DNA of 64,000 nt from Oscarella lobularis (GCF_947507565.1 NC_089187.1:1860001-1924000), one strand, 5' to 3'. Counted from the first letter of the stretch, positions 1 to 12,490 are shown. Translations and numbers: made by a program. The notes: generated from the letters alone by a model not told the origin.

Positions 1-533
1 CGAAATTGACTAGAGCTAAAGTTGACGATTTCCAATGCCAGGAATTGGTGAGACCTCGGGCCAACGTAAAAGTGTGCTACACTACTTCTTGTCCACCGAG
101 GTGAGTTAATTAACGTTTCGAATTAAATATGAAATCGTATGCATCTTTGTTACAGATGGCGTGCAGCTGATTTTGGAAACTGCACGGAATCGTGTATCAA
201 AACTCGCAGAGTTTGGTGCGAAAAGATAAACAAAAGAGGCGGAACAGTGCGAGTGTCTTTCTATCATTGCAAGGCGGTCGGCAGGAAGCCTCCAAGAACT
301 CGTCGTTGTTCTGATAGTGGTCAGTGGGTGGTGTCAGATTGGTCAAAGGTGTGAAAATCTTTATTCTCTCAAAATCGTTTCTATTTGTCTCTTCGTAGTG
401 CTCGAATTCTTGTGGAAGGAGAAATGTAACTTGTGTTGACATATGCGGGAAATGGCGTGGAGCTTCTTGCCAACGTTCAGGGCCAAAGCCGCCTGTGTTT
501 AAGCCTTGCGGCGATGCAACATGCATAAATTAA
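1..533 (+). CDS. 3' end of a thrombospondin type 1 repeat protein (partial)
   Basis: The last three exons of a gene that enters from the left edge: 1-100, 156-348 and 399-533 (TAA at 531-533), with introns of 55 and 50 nt bounded by GT and AG and phases that close. The product carries consecutive TSP1 repeats: the end of one (...CYTTSCPP), a middle one starting W-R-A-A-D-F-G-N-C, and a last one starting W-S-K-C-S-N-S-C-G and ending P-C-G-D-A-T-C-I-N-stop. The Trp-Cys-Cys spacing is that of ADAMTS/ADAMTSL-type TSP1 modules, which act outside the cell in matrix binding. No membrane segment follows the last repeat, so this end looks secreted. Upstream domains are outside the window, so protease versus protease-like cannot be decided. 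Confidence 0.75.
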
Positions 534-1017
534 CAGCTGAGAACAAAAAAAATCGGGACTCGTTTTTTTTTCTTTAGAGAAGTGTCTAGATCGTTGTTTG
601 TGCATAAGCATTCTTGCTTCGGATATTTCTCTTCTCAGAACTTCAACTCCGGCGTTCAAAGAAGGTATGTCGTAAAATAGAACCCTAGCAAACCTACCCT
701 ATACCCTTTTTTGTGACACCAACGCTGCACTTGCCACACGTACGTTTGTAATATGTTACGTTGAAACGTAGTTTCATATTTGCTAGGCAAACGTGTGTCA
801 AATTTTTACAAAGACCTTTGTCTAAAAGAGGGCTACAGCTGTATTTAGATTTAGATTTTAGATAGATACTGTATCTGGCATTTTTTCTTCAGGGATGAGC
901 GCCGTAGGCTAAATTTAGCAGCCTGCATTCTAGATGAGGAAACAGAGCTTGGAGAGCGAGGCGTTCGCCAGATAAGGAAGATCTAAAAGCGTCAATTGGT
1001 TTGGAAAGCGTGCCCGT
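534..1017. other. Intergenic, no gene seen
   Basis: 3' flank of the TSP1 gene. A splice-like pyrimidine tract with AG lies near 577, and AT-rich direct repeats of 'tttaga' near 845-865, but I find no open frame with domain content. It could hold 3' UTR. Confidence 0.4.
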
Positions 1018-1649
1018 ATGAAAACCCCGTATCCCTGCGCCTTGCGTCTCCTCTTTCTCTTCGCCTTGGCTCAGTTGGGTCTTTCAGACAAGTGGGATCG
1101 AGAAGGCACGTCGTGCACATCGCTTTTCTTCTTCCGACAAGCAAAGGCGGTCCGGTCCGGTCCGTAGGAAGCGATAGGCTGGACGTCACGTGCGAAATCG
1201 CCATCGTCGACATTTCTGAAGGACTAGACTACGAGCTACGCCTCAGACGAACGACACAAAGGTAGAGATCAGTAATCGTCGCTGCGATAATTCTACAGCT
1301 TAGAAGTAGTTTCGGTTTCAATATAGCTTTTTTTTTTAGAGCAAGTGCGATAGGAAATTAAATTAATGAGACTCTTTGCATTGCAGGCATTGATCGCTCG
1401 TGCCTCCCGCGGTTAGTCCTGCCCGTCACCCATCCAGCCGCGCTTCTCCCGATTTGGACAACCCGTCGGTATCGACATCAAATTACTCAAAGTGCTCCAT
1501 CGAACGCAGTGCTGAACGCCTCGAAGTATATTTGCTTCGATCGAATCGCCTTTGAAATCGATTCGACCCGCTTCATCGACGTCGCCCACATTTTGCGTTG
1601 CTCTTGTGCCTCTTCGCGTGGGATAGTGCTCGGCTCTCGTCTTTCCTAG
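1018..1649 (+). CDS. Possible small secreted protein, two exons, hypothetical
   Basis: An ATG at 1018 opens a frame beginning M-K-T-P-Y-P-C-A-L-R-L-L-F-L-F-A-L-A, which reads like a signal peptide, but it stops at 1165. If exon 1 ends at 1159 (GT at 1160) and joins an AG acceptor at 1386, the frame continues in phase from 1387 to a TAG at 1647-1649, giving about 134 residues with several cysteines in the second half. No family is recognised. An overlapping frame on the same strand (996-1265) is also open. The only support is a signal-like N-terminus and phase-compatible splice sites, so this may be spurious. Confidence 0.22.
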
Positions 1650-1699
1650 CGGGGATACTACTCTCCTCGGGATGAGTACTGTAGTTGCGTTGCCGTTTG

Positions 1700-1785
1700 C
1701 TGGACCGTGACGCACCAATATATATTTGAGTCAGAGTGAATTTGGCTCCAACACCTATTCAAGTTCACATCGAGAAGACGAGAGC
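1700..1785 (+). promoter_or_regulatory. Core promoter, copy 1 of 3
   Basis: TATA-like box at 1719-1724 followed by a stretch (gaatttggctcc...) shared with the sequence before the ATGs at 2298 and 13313. The TATA-to-ATG spacing is about 60 bp here, 60 bp in copy 2 and 53 bp in copy 3. This copy stands before a damaged reading frame. Confidence 0.5.
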
Positions 1786-2060
1786 ATGAGAGCTGTTCTG
1801 TGTTCGCGCTTCTGCTTGGTTTTCTGCTCATGTAAGAAGTTGGTGGAGTTGACAATGACGACGACGGCGACGATGACGACAACGACAGCCACCTCCTTCT
1901 CCATGCTACAGAGTAAATTGTCAGGTAGGGGGTGCGCGTTTTTCTCACTGACTTACACACGCTAGTCCCGTATTCTTTCATTTTTTGATCAGGTCAACTC
2001 TTGAGGTTCGAGGGGATTCTGTTCTCAAAAATGCAGCTTGGGCATACAGTGGCATTCAGG
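1786..2060 (+). pseudogene. Broken first copy of the TSP1-EGF-CCP 5' module
   Basis: The ATG at 1786 aligns with the start codons at 2298 and 13313 and keeps M-R-A-V-L-C at the N-terminus. The following frame runs into Thr-rich triplet sequence (ACG/ACA repeats near 1850-1890) instead of the Arg/Pro-rich linker of copy 2. The second exon is recognisable from about 1993 (gtcaact..., matching gtcaact... at 2479), but it has a TGA four codons in and diverges soon after. No EGF/CCP exon follows before copy 2 begins. I read it as a decayed tandem duplicate of the cadherin gene's first two exons. Confidence 0.6.
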
Positions 2061-2219
2061 TAGCCTTGTCAAACAGTGGTTGTCAAATTAATGGGTTCCT
2101 CTAGAGGCTTGAAAATCCCTTGCGGCTGGCAGATTGGCTATCATGAGAGACATGCGGATCTGCTACCTGGGCGTTGTTATATCGATCACAACCTTATTGT
2201 TCCACCTTATATCGACGTC

Positions 2220-2297
2220 ATCACTATCTGTAACAGTATATGTTAGAGAAGATTTGGCTTCAGAACCTATTTCAGTTTACGACGAGAAGAGAAGAGC
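2220..2297 (+). promoter_or_regulatory. Core promoter of the cadherin gene, copy 2 of 3
   Basis: TATATG at 2237-2242, 60 bp before the ATG, with the shared gatttggctt segment downstream of it. Similarity to the two other copies in spacing and sequence is the support. Confidence 0.5.
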
Positions 2298-5200
2298 ATG
2301 AGAGCTACACTCTGTTCACTTTTGCTCGTTCTTCTGCTTATTTCAGAAGGCGGCTGTTTCTGGTGGAGTCGTCGTCGTCGTCGTCCGCCTCCTCCGTGCT
2401 ACGCAAGAAACTGTCAGGTAAGGGTTTTCTGCCTACCAGTTTACACGTTGGCTTCATAGTCTTTCGCTTTTCATTCAGGTCAACTTATGGAATGCGTGGA
2501 ACTCCTGTTCTAAAAAGTGCGGCTCGGGCACGCAGTACCGTTATCGCTCCGTCTCGGTGTCACCGATGTGCGGAGGCTATTCGTGTCCTTCTACTTCGGT
2601 TGGTTGTGGTTCTCTAAAACTTTATTGATTACATTATTGTTTAGGCCAGTAAAAGCTGCAGCGATGGTTGTGCCCACCGCTGCTCTTCGTTCTCTGGTAG
2701 ATGCTCATGCTACACGGGCTATTACCTGTCGTCAAACTTAAAGAGTTGCCGGATTCGCAACTGCGGATCGCCGTCAGCGAGTTACTGCCCTTCTTATAGG
2801 ACGTACGGTTCGACCTGCAAATACCCGTCCTTCTCATGCAGTTCCGGAACGACTTATGGGAAAAAGTGCTACGTCTCGTGCCCAAGCAATTACGCTCGCG
2901 CAACGGGCAGCTCTTCGATCACTTGCTCTTCGTCCGGTTCCTGGCCGTCACACAGCACAATTTGGTGTTATAATCGGTGTTCGCTTTCGGTATGAGATTG
3001 GATAACGCCCTGCCATACGTTTTTCAAGCTGCGTTTTTCGCAGATTCGAATGTCTAGCGTGTCTGTCGCAGAGAACGCTAGCGTGGGAAATACCGTGGGA
3101 TGGCTTTCCTCTAGCGATTCGGACTGCAGCGGAATCTCGTATCAGCTGGTAAATAGCGCCGGGAGTAGATTCAGAATATCCGGAAGTCGAGTTCTTGTCA
3201 ACTCCAGGCTTAACTACGAATCGTCGAGCACGTCAGTAAAATTTTGTCTCTTTTCTTGTCTTTTCGAATGGCTGTTTTTCATTTGTGCAGGCACGCAATC
3301 AAGATCCGCGCCACGGAGCCTGGAGGCATTGTAATCGAGAAACCATTTACCATATCAATTTTGAACGTGAATGAATCTCCAACTGGAATATCGGTACGTC
3401 TCCCACAGCATGATGTATCACATGAACTTACCTGCATGCTCGCGTAGCTCTCAAATCGATACGTAAATGAGAATAGCGCCTACGGAACTGTAGTCGGAAG
3501 TTTCACGACTCACGATCCCGACACGGGGCAATCTCACAGTCTTACACTGCTAAACAGTGCCGGGGGCCGATTTCGAATTCAAGGAAATCAGCTTCAGGTT
3601 GCGGTGTCAAACAGCCGGTGTCTCTCTTACGGTGGCAGTTACTGCTCGTTAAATTACGAAGCGAAGACCTCTCATTATATCGGAGTTCGCAGCCGCGACA
3701 GCGGTACTCCGTCAAAATACATTAATCGATATTTGTATGTCTATTTGCGAAATGTGAACGATCGTCCGAGAAACCTTCGGCTTTCTGGAAGAACCTTACA
3801 AGAAAATGCGACAATCGGTACCGTAGTAGGAACGCTAACGGCGTCTGACGAAGATTTCGTGCAATCGCTGACGTACTCGCTAACCAACAATGCCGGTGGC
3901 CGATTTTCTATAAGTAGCGGCAATAAAGTGGTGCTCGCTACGAGAAGTGGAATTGACTATGAAACAGCAACCAGTCACTTGATTACCGTTCTCGTGAAAG
4001 ACAGTGGAAGCCCGTCTCTGAGTTTATCTTCTTCGTTTAGTATCTATATTTCGAACGTAAACGAGCCGCCGGGAATGATCACGTTTTCGTCCACCGGTGG
4101 ACAGCGGTGGTTTAGGAGCAATTCGGCTTCAGTGAATGAGAACTCCGCCAAGACTACAGTTGTTGGAACGTTGATGGGCTACGATCCGGACGCCGGTGAT
4201 AAGCTCGCGTTTGGCCTGGACGCTACTTCCGGTGGACGGTTTGCTTTGAAGTCGAGCTCGGCGGTGTGTTCATCGGGCTCCTTTGGCGTAATATACATAA
4301 TTAGGTGTTTTTGAAGCGAATTATTCGCGTCTTTTGTGTGTGTAGAGTTGGAAGAGTCGATGCACGGTGCCAGTGATTGTTAATGGCGACCTCAACTACG
4401 AAGTGGCATCTCGTCGCACTATCTCAGTTCGACTCGCAGATGAGGGCAACCTAATCAAAAGAGAAAATCGCTTGATTGAGATCAGGAACTTGAATGATCC
4501 TCCGCGAGACATCATCCTGTCTAGCCGATACGTCAACGAAAACCGAAACAACGCGATTGTCGGCACTTTTCGGACGATCGACGAAGATACGAGGGACACT
4601 TTTACGTACAAGTTGCTAAATTCGGCTGGTGGAAAATTTGTTCTTGGCGGCGCGACGCTCATAACGGCAGTGAATGCGAACTTAAACTATGAAATTCAGC
4701 GATCATATTTCATCACCGTACAATCAACTGACTCTGGAAAACTCTCCTATAGCAAGAACTTTTGGCTTTATGTCAACGACGTAAACGAGAGTCCTGGATT
4801 CGTCACGATAACAGCAAACCGAGTAGCAGAGAACAGTGCTCAAGGCACGACAGTTGGACTACTCTACGCCAGCGATCCAGACAATCAGAAGCAGACGCGG
4901 CAACGGGTGACGTACGCGCTTATAGACAGTGCCGGCGGTCGGTTTAGGATGGTCGGAAACACTGTTCAAGTGGCCGTTTCGAATGCGCGCTGCCTCGCTA
5001 TTGGCGGATCGGCGTGTCTGCTCAACTACGAAGCCGTGACGTCGCATCGTATTGTCGTACGCGCTACAGATAACGGGAGTCCACCTCTATGGCGAAACAC
5101 TGCTATCACAATCTATTTGAGGAACGTAAACGATCGACCTCGAGATCTTTCGATAAACAAGTTCCAAGTCAAAGAGAAAGCTGCCATTGGCACGGCGATT

Positions 5201-8200
5201 GGAACTTTGACTGCAAGGGATGAAGACACCGGCCAGCGTCTTTCTTATCGACTAACTGATAGCGATGGTGGGCGATTCAGTTTGAAAGGAGCCCAATTGC
5301 TTAAGGCCAAGTCGACAGACTATGAAACGAAAACAGCACATTCTGTCGTTGTCTCAGTGACCGACAACGGGTCGCCGCCACTGTCGGTAAGATTGCCTAA
5401 ACTCGGGCGTCCTAATTTTGAGACTTTTCACGATTTCAGATCTCTCGGAAAATTACAATTGAGGTGTTGGATGAGAAAGAGCCGCCGGTTTCTATTCGTT
5501 TCAGCGACACCGGGAGTCAGCTTAGTTTTTCAAACAATTCTCCACGCATCAGGGAGAATAGTGCGCTTAATACTGTCATCGGAAGAGTGATAGCTCGCGA
5601 TCAGGAGAAGGGTGTGTTGACTCTTTCCTTAGATGAAGATGCCGACGGTCTTTTTCAATTGGCAACTTCTACCATGTGTACGGTCTCGGTGAGTTTTTGT
5701 TTTGTGTTCACGGAACATTTTTGATTCTGATCTTTTACAGGGAGGTTTTACTGTCTGCTTCGCAAATGTCGTTGTTGCGGGCTCACTTAATTACGAAGAA
5801 AATAATCGGCACACCGTTATTGTGCGTGCTACTGACGTCAGTGGACTTCACAAAGCTGTCCGCTTCACTATTACCGTCGTTGATGTGAATGACAAGCCAG
5901 AGGCAAGGAAGCAGAGGCCTTCATCCTTTGAGCGACTTTTTTACCGCTTTTTCTAGGACATCACCCTTTCATTTTCTGAGATTTTAGAAAATATGAACGG
6001 TGCCCTCGTCGGACGTCTTACCACTTTGGACGAAGATTCATCTCAGACTCACACTTATGTGCTGGAAAACGGAGCAGGTGGTAGATTTATTAGAGTGGGT
6101 AGCGATATTCGCGTATCATCGTCAGCCAATTTGGACTACGAGACGGTTTCGCAGTACACTATTTCTGTCAAAACATCCGACAATGGTTCGCCGTCCATGT
6201 CAACCAGTAAGAATTTTGTTATAGAGGTGTTGGACGTCAATGAAAAACCTGTAACGGTGAGACTGAATGGCAATCGTGTTCGTGAAAATAGCGGCATCGG
6301 AACGACGATAGGCATCATGTCTGTAATTGATCCTGATAATACCAGGACGCCTCTTCAAACATTCTCTTACACGCTTAAGGAAAGTGCAGGAAGTCTATTC
6401 AGGGTGGATAATAACGTTGTCAAGGTGGCCGCGTCGAATGTACGGTGCTTGGCTCTTGGAGGAAACGAATGCCTTTTGAATTACGAAAGACAAAACGTGT
6501 ACGACATCGTCGTGCAAGCAACCGATAGTGGATTTCCGCCGTTATCTGTCAGCGTTACGTTGAGCATCACTGTTACCGATGAGAATGACAAACCGAGGAA
6601 CCTTAATGTTTCAGACAACAAAGTGAGGGAAAACAGCGTGGTTGGCACCAGAGTTGGATTTTTATCTGCTGACGATGAAGATGGAGACAGTATAGCGTTT
6701 TCATTGTCCCACTCTGACAATGGCATGTTTAGAATAGTAGGAAATCAGCTGCAAACCGCGAAGGCATTCGATTACGAAATTTCCAAAGTTTACAACGTAA
6801 CTGTTGTGGCTAGAGACAGTGGTTTACCTCCTCTATGGGTAAGTGTAACAGATAGACGCTCTCGCACCTAAGAGACTGCAGGGTCTTTATTAGATTTCCA
6901 GAACGTTTCTCGTTGATGTTCTTGACGCCAATGAACAGCCAGCTTTTATCAACTTGACTGACACGAATGGACAGCTGTCTTTTGTTCGAGACAAGCCTCG
7001 AATTGATGAAAACACTTTTAGTGGCACTGTGGTAGGCACAGTTGTAAGCTCGGATCCAGACACTGGCGATACATTGGAATTTCACTTGAATGACGACGCA
7101 GAAGGAAGATTTTCACTTGGAAATGTTACATGCAGGACAAAAAGATTGGTAAGTAGGCGATAGACAATAAAGAATAATTTGCACTTGAAAAAGAGCTTTT
7201 TCAGGTAACGTGCTGGACTTCATTAGTTGTCGCAGAGTCGCTCAACTACGAAGAAAGTTCTAGTCATAGCATCGAAATTCGTTCCACCGACTCTAAAGGC
7301 AAATCAATCACGTCTGCGTTTACTATTGCTGTTGTAAACGTTAACGACGGCCCCGAGGACATCCTGCTGTCTGAGACATCAATCGAAGAAAACCAAAACA
7401 GCGCATTCTTAGGCAGTCTGACGACCATTGACGACGACGTTGGAGACAGTCACACGTACGCCTTAATAAAGACGGCAGGTGGCCGATTCGTAATTTTTGG
7501 TGAAAACCTACTAACAGCAGCTGACGCCAATTTGGATTACGAAGAACGATCCGAATACATAATAGGTGTACGATCGACTGACTCTGGATCGCCTCCACGA
7601 GCTTTTCGTAAAAAATTCACGATAAAAGTGGTAGATGTGAACGAAGAGCCAAGTGCTCTATTGTTGAAAGGCAATAAGGTGAAAGAGAACAGTCCTAAAG
7701 GAACTCCTGTTGGGACCTTGTCGGCGGTTGATCCGGACAACGCGGCAACTAATCGCCAGACTTTGACGTTTACTTTGGTTGATAGTGCAGGGGGTCGCTT
7801 TGCTATCGAAGATGGTGTGGTAAAGGTAGCGATGTCAAATGTGCGTTGCTTGTCGTACGGTGGACAGGCGTGCCAAATCAACTATGAATCGGCGCAAAGC
7901 CACAATATCACCGTCGCTGTGACCGATGATGGAAATCCTGTGCGTCGCCGCGATTTCGTACTGACGATCTACGTCACTGACGCCAACGATAAACCGCGAA
8001 ATCTTACGATCGATAGCTTCCAAGTCGACGAAAACGAGCCTGTTGGTACATTGGTGGGAAATTTAAGCGCTTTCGACGAGGACGTCGGCGATGTTCTCTC
8101 GTTTGAGTTACTGCAGCACAACGTCGGATTTGAAATACGTGGCAATGAGCTTTTGAAAGCGAGGTCGGCTAACTACGAGACAAAAAAGTCGCACAATATC

Positions 8201-11200
8201 ACAGTGCTTGTGACTGATAACGGCGAACCGTCAGAATGGGTAAAAATCTAAAAGCGGTACATTTGTCAAGATGTTTTTTACCTCTCCTAATGTAGACAAT
8301 GAAATCATTTGTAATTGAAGTGGTAGACAAGAACGAAGCTCCAGTTGAAATAATTTTCACTGACGAAGACGGGCAGCTGAGCTTCGTTGACAACAAACCC
8401 CAAGTGGAAGAGAATTCTCCGAATGGCACAGTGATTGGCATGCTGATGGGTCTTGACGCAGACGCAGAGCAGTTGCTGACGTTTTTCCTCTACGACGACG
8501 ATGAAGGACAATTTGGAATACTTAACGCAACGGCGAATTGTAGCTCGAACGTGTCCGCTCCTGTAAGTCGCTAACAAACGGCGTTGTTCCAAGCATTTAG
8601 TACTTTGAGAAATAGGGTGTCAGGACGGTGTGCAGTGCAAAGATCATAACGAAAAATTCGTTCAACTACGAAGACCCTGTCAGTCACAGTATTGCCGTTC
8701 GTGCTACCGATGCAGGCCATCTCAACAAAACTGCACAATTTTTCATTAGAATCGTAGACGTCAACGAAAAACCTACGGTAAGTGTCAAACGTTTTTTGTT
8801 ATGAAAAATGTATTTTCCTTTCAGGGTATTCTATATTCTGGCAACACAAGTGTCTCTGAAAATCGAATTGATGTCGTTCTTGGCTATATGGCGACTATCG
8901 ACAAGGACCAATTTCAGTCGTACACGTACACGTTAGCCGATGACGCCGGTGGTCGATTCGTTGTCGAGGGCCACATACTGAAAGTGTCTTCGTCGGCAAA
9001 TCTCGACTATGAATTTGCTGAACGTCACGCTGTCGTTGTGAATTCGACGGACAGCGGTTCGCCTCCGCTTTCGGTCTCCGAGACGTTCGTCATTCAAGTT
9101 TTGGACGTAAACGAGGCTCCATCGGCTGTGATTCTAGACAGAAATACTGTCATTGAAAACAGTCCCTCAAATACGGTGATCGGAAATTTGTCGTCTGTGG
9201 ATTCCGACTATTCACAGACCCATTCGTATAAACTTGTGGACTCGAGCGACGGTCGATTTATATTGGCAGGAAACACTTTAAAAACGGCCGTATCCAACGT
9301 GAGATGTTTAGAAGTGGGAGGCAGCGAATGCATTTTGAACCACGAAAAAGCAGAAGAACGGTACATTCGCGTTCGTGCAACCGATAGCGGATCGCCGCCG
9401 CTCTCCGTCGAATCCCAGTTAAAGATTCGAGTGGCAGATGCAAACGATAGGCCGAGAAATCTAACGTTATCAAGCAGTGAAGTGCACGAAAATGTGCCGG
9501 CTGGGACTGAAATAGGAACATTGGGAGCAAAGGACGAAGACGACTCTCAGGAACTTGTTTTTGATCTAGCGTACGAGAATAGGGATCACTTCAGAATTAT
9601 TGGGAATGAACTGCAGATGACGATCACTCCAAATTTCGAGATGACGAGATTATATTCTGTCATTATTATAGCCCAAGACAATGGCATTCCTCAGATGAAC
9701 GTAATTGCAGTACAGTTATATGACTACATATTTAATATGTGATGTTATACGTAGGTCTCAAAGACTTTTAGCATCGAAATTTTAGACGTGAACGAACCTC
9801 CATTTGACGTCAACGTCACCGACGAATACGGTCTAATGAACTTCAGCAGAGGCATGCCCAGAGTCGATGAAAACACTTCCAAAGGAACAATAATTGGAAA
9901 AGTTGTCGCTAAGGATTACGACGCCAACGATACGTTGATGTTCTTCTTGGACGATGACTCTGGCGGGCATTTTGCTTTGGAAACGACGACGTGCCAGTCC
10001 GAAGCTGGCGTGGCGGTACGACTACGTACTGTTCGGTGCGCTAGCGAGATGAATAATTTTTTGACGATTTTAGGACGTACACACTGTCTGTTGGACGACG
10101 CTTGTCGTTTCAGCAAATCTCGACTACGAAAGCGACGATCACTTACAGCACATAAACATTAGCGTGTACGACTCGGGAGAGCTATCTGTTGTTCGTCAGT
10201 TTGTCGTTGCTATTGGAAACGTCAATTATCGACCAAAGGACATCAAGTTTTCTGACGTCACTCAAGGTTCGGTCAAAGAAAATCAAGAGAACGCATTTGT
10301 TGCTAGTCTAGTGACAATCGACGATGACCAATCTGACAAACACACGTACGAATTGATTGGCTCCGCTAACAATCGATTCACGATTGACGGCAACACCCTA
10401 ACGACAATAGCAAGTTTAGATTATGAAGACGAGTCAGAACACACAGTCGTCATCAGGTCTATTGACTCCGGATTTCCTCCACTGTACGTCGACAAAAACT
10501 TCACAATACACGTAACAGATGTCAATGAGGCACCTAGCGCTGTGATGGTAAAGGACAACGATGTGAAAGAGAACAGTGAGATTGGTACTCTTGTCGGTAA
10601 ATTGCACGCTGACGATCCCGACAATGCTCGAACAACTCGTCAGGTGGTGACGTTTACGATGACTGATAGTGCAAGCGGTCGTTTCATGATCGAGGGTGAC
10701 GTCGTCGTCGTTGCCATTTCTAATCAGCGCTGTTTGGCGTTTGGTGGCGCAGAGTGCAAAATCAATTACGAGACGGCCAAGTGGCACAATATAACAATTC
10801 GTGCTGAAGACGACGGTACTCCTCGACTTGGCCGCACGTTCAATTTGACAATCTACGTGACCGATGTCAACGATCAGCCAAGAAATCTTGAAATAGACGC
10901 ATATCAAGTTGAAGAGAATGAAACCGCTGATACATTAGTGGGGTCGTTCCTTGCCACTGACGAGGACGAAGGTGACGTTCTTTCGTACACTCTCCTAGAC
11001 GACGATGAAGGACAGTTCAAAGTGAATGGGAGCGATTTACTGAAGGCGCGTGGAACTGACTACGAGACTCGCAAGTCTCATGCCATCACAGTGGAAGTAA
11101 CAGATAGTAAAGAACCTGTTAAGTCGGTAAGTTTTGTATATTTGTTCGCGTTTATTACACCTTTTAATTATGTACAGATGAATGCGACTTTTATCATCGA

Positions 11201-12490
11201 GGTTCTTAACGTAAACGAACCGCCGGTGGCAATATACTTTAAAGACCGCGGCGGACAGCTGAGCTTCCAAGACAACTATCCTCGAGTCGAGGAGAATTCA
11301 GCAATGAATACCGTAGTAGGTATTGTGGAAGGTCTCGATGAAGATGCGGGTCAAATTTTGACGTTTTCGCTTGACAACGTCGATGGAAGATTTGGCGTCG
11401 AAGCATCAACTTGTCGTGCAACGAATTCAATTGATGTTAGTCCTTTTCGCTCTACAATCAAATTTGTATAATTTAGTCTTTCCTAGGGTGCTAAAACGGT
11501 GTGCATTGCGAACGTCACCGTGGAAGGAGATCTCGACTTCGAAACAAGTGAAAACCACAGCGTTCTTATTAGAGCGTCTGATAAAGGCGAGAAATTTAAG
11601 CGGGTACCTTTTGCTGTTACCGTTGTGGACGTCAATGATAAGCCTACGGTAGGAAGGCAGAAGTCTGCTAATAGACATCATGTCTAGTTATGTGGCATTC
11701 ACTTATTTAGGACATCGTGATTTCTGGCGGTTCAAATCCCAGCGTGTATGAAAATCAAAACGACCTAATTGTCGGCGATTTGGTAACCGTCGACGATGAT
11801 ATAAATCAATCGTACCGCTACACCTTGATTAATGACGCTGAAGGACGATTCTATGTTGACGGCAACAAACTCATAGTCTCGTCGACGGCAAATCTAGACT
11901 TCGAAAATAGCACTGAGCACACCATCTTGTTGAAGTCGACCGACAACGGAACACCGCCCATGTTCGTGCCCAAGTCGTTCGTTGTCAATGTATTGGACGA
12001 GAACGAAGCACCGAGTTCGGTTCTTTTAGATAGATATGTTGTCGATAGTCTCGGTGTCGGTGACGTGGTTGCTAACCTCTCCACCCAGGATCCGGATAAC
12101 GCTTTGACAACGAGGCAAACGTTTTCGTACGAGATTTCAGACGAAGAATCTCTTGGTTACGGATTCAGCATAGATGGGGATCAATTGAAGGTTACGCAAT
12201 GGGTGTGGAGATGTTTGGCTAAAAATCAAAGAAGAGTGTGTTCTGAGGACTCTCGAATCGCGTCGACAGGCAAGAAGTATACAATCAGGGTGCGTTCGAC
12301 CGATAGCGGCATTCCGTCGAAGTCGATCGAGGCGACTTTGTCGATTCAAATGAATGACGCTGGTTTCAATGAATGCGTCTTGGGCAAAGTGATTGAAAAT
12401 TGTCGTCCATCGCGTTCGATTCAGCAGTCAGGTGGGACGGGAGAGAGGGACAGGGAAGGAGCGGCTCTGTCTGCACCTCGGCGTGGCTAA
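2298..12490 (+). CDS. Giant secreted TSP1-EGF-CCP-multicadherin protein
   Basis: Twenty exons: 2298-2417, 2479-2598, 2645-2989, 3044-3235, 3291-3393, 3448-4263, 4346-5386, 5440-5688, 5741-5902, 5957-6838, 6894-7148, 7205-8239, 8296-8562, 8616-8777, 8825-9700, 9755-10015, 10074-11126, 11178-11435, 11487-11648 and 11711-12490. All junctions are phase 0 except 3235/3291, which misses by one base. About 3,045 residues: signal peptide, Arg/Pro-rich linker, one TSP1 (about 41-80), an EGF-like and a CCP/sushi module (about 81-195), then about 26 cadherin repeats. Cadherin calcium motifs are clear in most repeats: D-x-N-D/E-x-P linkers, D-E-D in the middle, L-N/D-Y-E in place of L-D-R-E, and T-D-S-G-x-P-P. 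No transmembrane segment or cytoplasmic tail follows; the last repeat is degenerate and runs into a charged tail. It is probably a matrix or surface-associated adhesive protein. A missed 3' exon could alter the end. Confidence 0.85.
4346..12490 (+). repeat. Higher-order exon-cassette repeat in the cadherin gene
   Basis: Exon lengths recur in order: 1041-249-162-882-255, then 1035-267-162-876-261, then 1053-258-162-780. Cassettes begin at 4346, 7205 and 10074, a genomic period near 2.86 kb. Each cassette encodes two blocks of four cadherin repeats (A-B-C-D). A repeats are interrupted by an intron between two cysteines; C repeats carry an R-C-L-x(2)-G-G-x(2)-C insert before the N-Y-E motif. Within a cassette the two blocks differ by presence or absence of an intron at the A/B boundary. 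Confidence 0.85.

Noticed and set aside
5993-6871. Start of a new gene at an internal Met
   Set aside because: The frame joins smoothly to the upstream cadherin exon through a GC-AG intron and has no signal peptide.
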